From NCBI RefSeq assembly GCF_029392895.1, contig NZ_CP114200.1, positions 7,508,501 through 7,572,500 on the forward strand: 64,000 bases of DNA, in the 5' to 3' direction. This stretch comes from Streptomyces sp. 71268 (GTDB lineage Bacteria; Actinomycetota; Actinomycetes; Streptomycetales; Streptomycetaceae). The position numbers were made by a program, and so were the translations under genes. Below, piece after piece: positions 7,680-17,700 of the stretch; the stretch's first letter is position 1; each line of letters starts with the position of its first letter. The notes beneath the pieces were generated by a model that was not told where the DNA came from, did not search any database, and was given only the letters and a program-made list of their open reading frames with translations.

Positions 7680-10600
7680 CCCAGACCGCCCCCTCCCGGA
7701 CCGCCGCCCCCGGCGCGGCCGTCGCCGTCACCGGCATCGGCGCCCGCCTGCCCGACGCCCGCGACCACCGCGAGTACATCGCCAACCTGCTGGCCGGCCA
7801 CAGCTCCCCGACCGAGATCTCGCCGGAGCGCTGGGACGCCGCCGCGTTCTACTCCACCGACGTGGCCGAGCCTGGCAAGACGGCCAGCAAGTGGTGTGCC
7901 CAGGTCGCCCACCCGTACGACTTCGACCACACCTTCTTCCGCGTCTCCCCGCGCGAGGCCGCCCTGATGGACCCCCAGCAGCGGCTGCTCCTCGAGGAGA
8001 CCTGGCACTGCGTGGAGGACGCGGGCACGCCGCTGGCCGCGCTGCGCGCCGCGCGGACGGCCGTCTACGTCGGCGCGATGGCCCGCGACCACCTCCAGGA
8101 GGCGGCCAGGGACAGCGGGTCCGTACAGAGCCACTCCGCGCTCGGCGGGTACGACAGCCTGCTCGCCAACCGGCTCTCCCACACCCTGGGCCTGCGCGGG
8201 CCCAGCGTCTCCGTGGACGCCGCCTGCGCCGCCTCGCTGGTCACCGTGCACCTGGCGATCAACGCGCTGCTCGGCGACGAGGTCGACTTCGCCCTGGCCG
8301 GCGGCGTCAGCCTCAACCTCCACCCGTGGAAGTACATCTCCTTCTCCAAGGCCCGCATGCTCAGCCCCACCGGGCTGTGCCACACCTTCTCGCAGGACGC
8401 CGACGGGTACGTGCCCGGCGACGGCGTGGGCATGGTGCTGCTGCGCCGGCTGGAGGACGCGGTACGCGACGGTGACCACATCTACGGCGTGCTGACCGGC
8501 AGCGCCGTCAACCACGGCGGCAGCCGGGCCACCATCACCGCCCCCACCGTCGAGTCCCAGCGCGAGGTCATCTCCGCCGCTCTGGCCCGCGCCGGCGCCG
8601 ACCCGCGCACCATCACCTACGTCGAGGCGCACGGCACCGGCACCTCGCTGGGCGACCCCATCGAGGTGGAGGCGCTGCGCCAGGTGTACGCGGCGGCCTC
8701 GGCCGACGAGCACTGGTGCCGCGTCGGCTCCGTCAAGCCCAACATCGGGCACCTGGAGGCGGCCGCCGGCGTCGCCGGGCTCATCAAGGTGCTCATGATG
8801 ATGGCCGAGCGCCGGGTGCCGCCCAGCATCCACATCAGCGCCCTGAACCCGCTGATCAAGCTGGCCGGCAGCCCCTTCGAGATCACCCGGGAGCCCGCCG
8901 ACTGGCTGCCCCACGAGCCCGGCGCCGCCCTGCGCGCCGGCGTCAGCTCCTTCGGTATGGGCGGCGTCAACTCCCACCTGATCGTCGAGGAGTACACCGA
9001 GGGCGCGGGCCCGGCCACCACCGGCTCACGGCCCGCCGGCAAGCGCCGCGCTCGCCCCTCCACCCGCTACCCTTTCCTGCTGTCCGCCCGTTCCCCGCAC
9101 TCGCTCGACCTGCTGCTCGACCGCTGGCGCACGCTGACCGCCACCCCGGGCGCCGGGCTCGGCCCCGTCGCGGACGTCTGCCACACCCTCGCCGTCGGCC
9201 GCGAGCACGCCACGGCCCGGATCGGCGGCCTGGTCAGCGGCGAGCGGGACATCGCGGCACTGGTCGCCAAGGCCGGCGAGCCCGCCGTACCGCCCGCCGA
9301 CCGCACCTGGCGCCTAGCCGTGGGCGAACTGCGCCCGCCCGCCCGGCAGCGGCTGCGCGAACTGCTGGCCACGCCGCCGTACGCGGAGGCCGCCGAGGAG
9401 TTCCGTACCGGCTCCGACGACGCGCAGGCGGCGCTGCGCGCGCTGCGCCAGGGCGACCGAGGCGCGCGGTCGGCCGCCGTGTTCGGGCTGCTGACGCTGC
9501 GGGTGCTGCTGGACCTGGGCCTCGCCCCGGCCAGCGTCACGGCGCACGGCGCCGGCGTGTGGCCGGCGCTGGCCGCCACGGGCGCGCTCGACTGGCCGGC
9601 CGCGGCGGAGTTCGTCCGTGGCAAGGCGCCCGAGAGCGCCCCGCTGCGCGCCCCGCGCCTGCCCTTCACGGAGCCGCTCACCGGCCACACCTTCCCCACC
9701 CACCCGCTGGACGAGAGCTACCTCGCCGAACTCCTCGACGGCCTGGTCCTCAGCGGCGAGGAGACCGCCGCGGTGTGGGCCAAGGCCGGCCAACTGGTCG
9801 ACGGGCAGCACACCTTCCGCGGCCACCTGCGGGCCTGGAACCAGGAGCTGGAGTGGCGCGGCCGGCAGGACTGGCGACTGCCGCTGGACAGCGCGGAGTG
9901 GACCACGCCGCCGGCCGCCGCCACGACACCGGCCGAGGTCTTCCGCGTCCTGGCCACCCAGCACGCCTTCGACCTCGTGGACCGCAAGTGGAGCCTGCCG
10001 CGCGACCCCATGGTGCGCGACCGGCGGGCCCGCGAGGTCCTCGACCTCCTCGCGGACGGCGTACTCACCCGCGAGCACCTACCGGCACTCCTCGCCGACG
10101 GCGCCGACGGCCGGGCCCAGGTCGCCGCCGACCTGCTGGCCCGCGCGGTGCGGCCGGCGCCGGACGGCGAGTACCCGGTGCTGCGGGCCCGCGCCGGGAT
10201 GTCGGCCACGCCGGACCAGTTGCGCGAGTGGGCCGCCACCGGCGCGCACGACAGCGCCGCCACGGCCGGGCCGCTGACCGCGACCCTGTGGATCGGCGAG
10301 CCCGGCACCACCGGGCCGGCGGACGTGGTGATCGACGGCGATCTGGCCCTCGCCGACATGCTGGCCGAACCGCTGCTGCGGTTGTGGCGCGCGGGCGTCG
10401 ACATCGACTGGGACCGGTACTTCGCCGGCACCCCGCGCCGCTCGCTGCCCCTGCCCACCACCGAGTTCGTCCGCACCACGCACCGTGCCCCGCGGCCCGC
10501 GCCCGCTCCGCGCCCCGCCGCCCAGCCCCAGCGCCAGCCCGAGCCGGCGAGCCAGATCGCCCCCGCGCCGTCGGAGGCGGAACCGGCGGCCGGCCCGACG

Positions 10601-11722
10601 GCCCCGACCCCGGCACCCGTCCAGGCCCTGGCCGACGGGGACGTACGGGGCTTCGTGGAGGGCCTGTTGGCGGCCGGTCAGCACGCCAGGACGCTGCTCG
10701 ACCGGTGGGCCGACGGCGCCCCCGCACCGCTCCCCGGCCTCGACCCGCCACCGGCCCCGGCGGCGCCCCGGCCCCGGACCGAGACCGCCGACGGACACCA
10801 GACCGCCGGCGCGGTCGGGACGGACGGCGTGGCCGCACCGGTCGACGGGCCGGTGGACACCGTCCGCCGCCCGCACCCCCTCGTGCACGAGAACGTCTCG
10901 GACTTCCAGGAGGAGCGCTTCCGCACCTCCTGGACGGGCCACGAGCCCCTCCTGCGCGACCACCTCTCCCACGGCCGTGCCGCGCTGCCGGACGCCGCGT
11001 GGATCGAGGCGGCCCGGGCGGCGGTCGCCCTCGCGCACGGCCGCGACGCCCAGCACGTCGGCGTCCGCCTGACGGACCTGACCTGGCACGAGAGCTACCG
11101 CCACGAGCCGGACGCACGGCCGATCGACATCGCACTCGTGCAGGGCCCGGACGGCCTGGTCGACTTCGACTGCTACCAGCGGCGAGCGGACGACGGCGAA
11201 GGCGCCGACGACGTCCGCCTGTTCTGCCAGGGACAGGCGGCGCTCACCACGGTGGCGGCCGAGCCCGACCGGGTGGACCTGCGCCAGTACACCGACGGCA
11301 CGCGGCCGCACGGCTCGTCGGCCGACCTCGACGCCGCCCTGCGCCGCGCCGGGCTCCAACAGGGCGCCGCGTACCAGGCGCTCAGGGCCGTCTGCCGTGG
11401 CGACGGCCGCCTGGTGGCCGAGCTGAGCCTGCCATCGGCACCGCGGCCGGTCGCCGGAGCGTTCGTCGCCCACCCAGTGCTGCTGACCGTGGCGCTCCAG
11501 GTGGCGGCGCTGTGGCCGGAGCCCGCGTGGCCCGCCGCCGTGGCACCGGCCGCGATCGACGCGGTCACCTTCCACGGCGCTCACGCGGACGAGGTCTACG
11601 CGATCCTCACCGCCTCCACCGCCCCCCAGGCCCTTGACCTCGACATGCGCGACAGGAACGGCCGGCTACTGGTCCGCCTGTCCGGTATCCGTTTCGCCCA
11701 CAGAAATGAGGGGCCATGCTGA
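7676..11722 (+). CDS. PKS protein 1: KS-[degenerate AT]-DH (first part of module 1)
   Basis: 1348 residues from GTG 7676, which has AAGGGG at 7663-7668 with seven-base spacing. An upstream in-frame ATG (7454) would add 74 low-quality residues. KS is at 16-440 with Cys184 (VDAACAAS, not the usual TACSSS), His319 and His359. Residues about 545-920 resemble an AT whose motif has decayed to AHGAG (623-627), losing the nucleophile Ser. A Pro/Ala linker runs about 935-1060. DH starts at 1068 with an intact HxxxGxxxxP (His1096), but Thr1271 replaces the Asp of the second motif. The KR and ACP of this module are on protein 2, whose start overlaps this stop by seven bases. No loading domain or loading ACP precedes the KS, so this KS probably receives the starter. 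Whether the DH works is uncertain. Confidence 0.9.
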   Translation: MTQTAPSRTAAPGAAVAVTGIGARLPDARDHREYIANLLAGHSSPTEISPERWDAAAFYSTDVAEPGKTASKWCAQVAHPYDFDHTFFRVSPREAALMDPQQRLLLEETWHCVEDAGTPLAALRAARTAVYVGAMARDHLQEAARDSGSVQSHSALGGYDSLLANRLSHTLGLRGPSVSVDAACAASLVTVHLAINALLGDEVDFALAGGVSLNLHPWKYISFSKARMLSPTGLCHTFSQDADGYVPGDGVGMVLLRRLEDAVRDGDHIYGVLTGSAVNHGGSRATITAPTVESQREVISAALARAGADPRTITYVEAHGTGTSLGDPIEVEALRQVYAAASADEHWCRVGSVKPNIGHLEAAAGVAGLIKVLMMMAERRVPPSIHISALNPLIKLAGSPFEITREPADWLPHEPGAALRAGVSSFGMGGVNSHLIVEEYTEGAGPATTGSRPAGKRRARPSTRYPFLLSARSPHSLDLLLDRWRTLTATPGAGLGPVADVCHTLAVGREHATARIGGLVSGERDIAALVAKAGEPAVPPADRTWRLAVGELRPPARQRLRELLATPPYAEAAEEFRTGSDDAQAALRALRQGDRGARSAAVFGLLTLRVLLDLGLAPASVTAHGAGVWPALAATGALDWPAAAEFVRGKAPESAPLRAPRLPFTEPLTGHTFPTHPLDESYLAELLDGLVLSGEETAAVWAKAGQLVDGQHTFRGHLRAWNQELEWRGRQDWRLPLDSAEWTTPPAAATTPAEVFRVLATQHAFDLVDRKWSLPRDPMVRDRRAREVLDLLADGVLTREHLPALLADGADGRAQVAADLLARAVRPAPDGEYPVLRARAGMSATPDQLREWAATGAHDSAATAGPLTATLWIGEPGTTGPADVVIDGDLALADMLAEPLLRLWRAGVDIDWDRYFAGTPRRSLPLPTTEFVRTTHRAPRPAPAPRPAAQPQRQPEPASQIAPAPSEAEPAAGPTAPTPAPVQALADGDVRGFVEGLLAAGQHARTLLDRWADGAPAPLPGLDPPPAPAAPRPRTETADGHQTAGAVGTDGVAAPVDGPVDTVRRPHPLVHENVSDFQEERFRTSWTGHEPLLRDHLSHGRAALPDAAWIEAARAAVALAHGRDAQHVGVRLTDLTWHESYRHEPDARPIDIALVQGPDGLVDFDCYQRRADDGEGADDVRLFCQGQAALTTVAAEPDRVDLRQYTDGTRPHGSSADLDAALRRAGLQQGAAYQALRAVCRGDGRLVAELSLPSAPRPVAGAFVAHPVLLTVALQVAALWPEPAWPAAVAPAAIDAVTFHGAHADEVYAILTASTAPQALDLDMRDRNGRLLVRLSGIRFAHRNEGPC

Positions 11723-14700
11723 CCAACCCGGACGTGACCATCCCGGACGACCTGCACCTGTTCACCGAGGACTGGCAGGAGGCACCCGCGACGGCGGCCT
11801 CGCCAACGCCCCGGCACCGGTGTGCCCTCGTGCTGCTCTCCGACGAGCGGGAGCAGGAGCGTCTGCGGCGCGCGCTGGTCGCCGACCAGCCCGACCTCAC
11901 CGTCGTCCACGCCGCTCGTGGCGCCGACTACCGGCGGCTCGCCGCCGACCGGTACGAGGTCGGCGGCGACCTGGAGGCGGCCTACCGCGCGCTGCTGCGG
12001 GACGTAGCCGCCGAGCACGGCCCCGTCGACGTCATCGCGCACCTGTGGGCCACCGAGCCCGCCGGCCGCGACCTGCTGTGGCGGCCCGACCCGCTGCGCG
12101 CCCTGCTCCGGGTCGTCGCTGAGGAGGCCGCCCGGGACGGCCGCGCCCCCCGGCGCGTCGTACTCGGCGGCGCCTTCGCCGACGGCGAGGAGCGCAGCGC
12201 CCTCGAGGCGTGGTGGGGCTTCGAGCGGTCGATCGGCCTCGTCGTGCCGGGCACCTCGCTCACCGTCCTGGGCCTGGACGAGGCCACCGGCGACAGCGCG
12301 GAGATGCCGAGCGCCCTGGCCGCCGAACTGGCCGCCGCCGAGCCGACCGGCGCCCTGCGCACCGGGGGCCGCCGCCTCGTCCAACGGGTGCGCCCCGCCA
12401 CCCTGCGACCGGGCCCCGACGCGCTGCGCACCGGCGGCACGTACCTGATCACCGGCGGCGCCGGCGGCCTCGGCGCGATCTTCGGGAGCTGGCTCGCCCG
12501 CACCTACGGGGCGCGGCTCGCGCTCGTCGGCCGCCGCCCCGCCGACGACCCCGCGGTGCGCGCGCGGCTGGCGGAGCTGACCTCGGCCGGCGCCGGGGCG
12601 ACCTGGTACGGCCAGGCCGACGTGGCCGACGAAGCGGCCCTGACCACGGTGCTGCGGGCCGCCACGGACCGCTTCGGCCGCGTCGACGGCGTGCTGCACG
12701 CCGCGGGCGTCGAGGCGCACGGCAGCATCGCCGACCGGGACGCGGCGACCTTCGCCCGCGTCCTGGAGCCCAAGATCGCCGGCACCCGCGCGCTGGAGCG
12801 GGCCCTCGCCGGCCTGCCCCAGGCGCCCGACTTCGTGTGCTACTTCTCGTCCAGCGCCGCCGTCCTCGGCGACTTCGGGAGCTGCGACTACGCGGTGGCG
12901 AACCGCTTCCAGGTCGGCTACGCCCGCCACCTGGCGCACCAGAACCCCGCCGGGCCCAGGCGGCTGGCCGTCAGTTGGCCGCTGTGGCGCAGCGACGGCA
13001 TGAACCTGGCCGACGCCGACGCGGGCGACTTCTACCTGCGCTCCAGCGGGCAGCGCTACCTGGAGCCAGCCGAGGGCACCGCCCTGTTCCGGCACCTCAT
13101 CGCGCAACCCGAGGCGGCGTACCTGGCCATGGTCGGCCAGCGCGACCGCATCCACGCCACGCTGCGCGTCACCGCCGACGCCGCGGCCGTTGACGACGCC
13201 GACGCCGACGCGTCGGCCACGACCCAGACCCAGGAGGCGGCGCGGGTGCGACTCGAAGACGACGGTGCCGACCTGGCCGACGCGCTGCGGCGGGACCTGA
13301 AGAGCGTGGTCAGCCAGATCATGATGCTGCCGGTCGAGAAGCTGGCCGGCGACGAGAACTTCCGGGACTTCGGCTTCGACTCCATCACGCTGGTGGAGTT
13401 CGCCGGCGTGCTCTCCGAGCGGCTGGGCCTCGACCTCACCCCGGACGTCTTCTTCAGCTACTCCACCCTGCACACGCTGCACGAGTTCCTGCTCACCCGG
13501 CACCGGGCCCAACTGGCAGACCACTACGACCTCGCGCCCGTGGCCCGGCCCGCCGCCGAGGCCGTCACCGCGCCCGTGCCGCCCGCTGGGCCGACCCGGG
13601 AGCCGGCCCCCGCCCCGACGCTCGCCGACGCGAACCCGGCACCCGACGCGACCCCCGCTCCCGAGGCGGCGCCCGTACGCCCCGGCGCCAAGCTGCGCAC
13701 CCGGCGCGGCGACGGAAGCCGCTTCGCCCCCGCCAAGCCCCCGGCCGAACCGCACGCCCCACAGGCGGAGGCGGTCTCCCTCGCCGAGGCGGCCCCGCAG
13801 CCGCTCGGCCAGCAGGCATCACAGGGCCAACAGGTCCAACAGGTCCAACAGCCCCAGCGGTACGAGCCGGTGGCCGAGCCCGCGCACCGGGCGGCCGCGC
13901 CGCGACCCGCCTCGCACGCCGCCCCGGCGCGGCGGCCGGATGGGCCGGACGTCACGCGGGACGCGGTCTCCGTCGACGAACAGTTCGCCATCATCGGCAT
14001 GAGCGGGCGGTTCCCCGCCGCCCGTACGGTCGAGGAGTTCTGGGACCTGCTGGCCGAGGGCCGCAGCGTGATCGGCCCGATGCCGCGCGAGCGGCGCGAG
14101 TGGTGGGCCGACGACAAGCGGCGCTCCGTCGGCGCGATCCCCGGCATCGCCGAGTTCGACCCGCTGTTCTTCGAGATCGCGCCCAGCGAGGCGGCGGCCA
14201 TGGACCCCCGGCAGCGCCTGCTGCTTGAGGAGATGTGGCGGGCCCTGGAGGACGCCGGCTGTGGGCGTGAGCAGTTGGCCGCCGAGCGCGTGGGTGTGTT
14301 CGTCGGTGCCGAGGAGGGTGACTACCGCTCCCTGGCCTTCGCCGAGGAGCGCATCACCTCCAACCACAACGCGGTGATGGCCGCGCGCCTGTCGTACTTC
14401 CTCAACCTGACCGGCCCCGGCATCGCGATCAACACCGCCTGTTCCTCCAGCCTGGTGGCGCTGCACGAGGCGTGCCTGAGCCTGCGGCACGGGGACTGCG
14501 ACACCGCGATCGTGGCCGGCGCCAACCTGCTGACGACCCCCCGCGAGTACGACGTCATGGACGGCGCCGGCATGCTCTCCGCGCAGGGGATCTGCCGCGC
14601 CTTCGACAAGCGGGCGGACGGCATGGTGCCCTCCGAGGCCATCACCGTGGTCGTCCTGAAGCGGCGCCCGCACGCCGAGCGCGACGGTCACCGCATCTAC

Positions 14701-17700
14701 GCCAACATCCTGGCCAGCGGCGTCAACAACGACGGCCGGACCAACGGCATCACCGCCCCCAGCGGCAACGCCCAGGCCCGCCTGCTCCAGGAGGTCTACC
14801 AGCGCGCGGGCATCTCGCCGGACTCGCTGAGCCACCTGGTCAGCCACGGCACCGGCACCCGCCTCGGCGACCCCGTCGAGATCAACGCGCTGGCCGAGGC
14901 GTTCCGGCCGCACACCGCGCGCACCGGATTCTGCGCCCTGACCTCGACCAAGCCCAACGTCGGCCACGCCCTGGCCGCCTCGGGTCTGGTCAGCCTCATC
15001 GGCCTGGTCGTCGGCATGCGCAAGGAGATCATCCCGCCGAGCATCAACTGCGAGGAGATCAGCGACTTCGTCAACTGGTCCGAGAGCCCCTTCTACATCA
15101 GCCGCGAGGCACACGCCTGGCCCGAGCGGGCGGGGCAGCCGCGCCGCGCCGCGGTCAGCTCGTTCGGCTTCAGCGGCACCAACGCGCACGTCGTCATCGA
15201 GAGCCACGGCACCGCCCGCGACGAGGTGGCCCACCTCGGCGACCAGCCCGCCGCGCCCTGGCACCTGCTGGTGTGCTCCGCCAAGACGGAGGCGGCGCTC
15301 TCCCGCCAGCTCGCCAACCTGGCCGACCACCTGGCCGCGCTGCCCGCCGACGTCGGCCCCGGCGTCATGGCCTCCGTCAGCCACACCCTGCTCGCCGGCC
15401 GGCACCACTTCGCGCGCCGCTGCGCCCTCGTCGTACGGGACCGCGCCGAGGCGGTCGCCGCGCTGCGTCGGGCGGCCGACGGGCACGACGGGCCCGAGGT
15501 GGTGCGCGGCAGCGCGCCGCGTGACTTCACCCCGAGCGCCGCCGAGACCCGCGCGCTGCGCGAGCTGGCCGCCGAGGCCGCCGGCGACCGGGGACCCGGC
15601 CTGCTGACCGAGCTGGCCCGCTCCTACTGCCAGGGCCACGAGCCGGCCGCGTTCGCCGGCCTGTGGGGCGCGAACCCGCCGCGGCGCATGGGTCTGCCCA
15701 GCTACGCCTTCGAGCACGCCGAGTACTGGGTCTCCGCCGCGCCCGTCACCACGACGGGCGCGCCCACCGCCCACCTGCACCCGCTGGTACACCGCAACGT
15801 CTCCGACGTCACCTGCCAGCGCTTCGCCTCCACCTTCAGCGGCCCGCACGACGCGTACGGACTGCTCTCCGACGGCACCGCGCAGACCGGAGCCCTGCTC
15901 GAACTGGCCCGCGCCGCCGTGGTGTTGGGCCTGGGCGGGGGAGCGCGGCCGATCGCGCTGCGCGAGGTGGCCTGGCACGCGCCGGTCACCGTCCCCGACG
16001 GGGACGACGGCACGACGCCACTGGAACTGCGCGTGGACCTGCGGGACGCGGGCGAGGGCCGGGTCGACTGGGCGATCTACGCCGGCGAGGGCGATGACGC
16101 CTACCTGGTCTGCGACGGCGAGGCCGCCCCCGTCGCCACCCCGACCGGCGACGACCACCCCGCCGCGCTCGACCTGCCCGCGCTGCGCGCGCTGCCGGGC
16201 CGGGACCGGGTGCTGGTCGAGCTGGACCCGGCGCCCCACGAGACGGACGGCGCCGAACTCGTCCTGGACTCGGCGCGGTTGGAAGCCTGTCTCGCCGCAG
16301 CCCGGCAGCGCCTTGGCTGGGGCGCCGAACAGGGCACGGTCACCACCGTGGCCGAGGCCGGCTTCGCGGCCACGGCCCAGCCGCTGTGCTGGGCGCTGGT
16401 CACCCCGCGCGCGGACGGGCCCGCGGACGCCTGCTCGCTGACCGTGGAGCTGGCCACGGCCGACGGCACGGTGGCCGTCAGGTTGAGCGAACTCACCCTG
16501 CGCCAGGAGCGGGCCCGCCCGCGCGCGGCGGCCACCGTGGCCCAGGCGCCCGGCGAGGGCCGCCGCCCGCAGATGCGTGGTTGGACCGTGTCGCAGTGCG
16601 TGGCCTGGGAGTTGGCCGACGCCGCGGGACAGGTGCTCGCCATCCCGGCGCAGGAGCTCGACGCCGACGAGAACCTGGCGAACTACGGCATCGACTCCCT
16701 CAACATCGCCAAGTTCGCCACCACGCTCAGTGGCCGGCTCGGCCTCACCCTCACCCCCGACCTGTTCTTCAGCCACCCCACCCTGGGGCGCCTGGCGAAC
16801 TTCCTCCTCACCTCGCACGCCGAGCACATGGCCGCCCGCTACCGCGAGGGCTCGTCCGCCCCCACGGCGCCGGCCGCCCCGGCTAGCGACCTCAAGCGCC
16901 GCTCGGAGCGCTTCGCCGAGGCCGTGCCCGCGCGCGCCACGGCCACCGGCGCCGCCGAGGAGCCCATCGCGATCGTCGGCATGAGCGGACGCTTCCCCGA
17001 CGCGCGCACCGTCGACGAGCTGTGGTCGATCCTGACCGAGGGCCGCAGCGTCATCGGCGAGGCGCCGAAGGAGCGCGCCTCGTGGCACTCCACCGAGGAG
17101 CTGCCCGAGGGCCAGCAGCCGCCGAAGTTCGGCTCGGTGCCGGGCATCGCGGAGTTCGACCCGCTGTTCTTCGAGATCTCGCCGCGCGAGGCGGAGCTGA
17201 TGGACCCGCGCCAGCGGCTGCTGCTCCAGGAGATGTGGCGGGCCCTGGAGGACGCCGGCTACGGCGAGCGGTCGCTGGCCGCGGGCAACGTCGGGGTCTT
17301 CGTCGGCGTCGAGGAGGGCGACTACCGCTACCTCGTCGACGACCAGGCCACCGTCACCTCCAACAGCAACGCCATCCTGGCCTCGCGCCTGGCCTACTTC
17401 CTCAACCTCTCCGGCCCCAGCATGGCCATCAACACCGCCTGCTCCTCCGGCCTGGTCGCGCTGCGCGAGGCGTGCCTGAGCCTGGCGTACGGGGACTGCG
17501 ACACCGCCATCGTCGCCGGCGCCAGCCTCATGGCCTCCGACCACGACTTCGTCGCCATGGACAAGGCCAACATGCTCTCGCCCGACCGGACGTGCTACGC
17601 GTTCGACCAGCGGGCCAACGGCATGGTGCCCGGCGAGGCCATCGCGGTGCTCGTACTGAAGAAGCAGCGCGCGGCCGAGCACGACGGCAACCTCGTCTAC

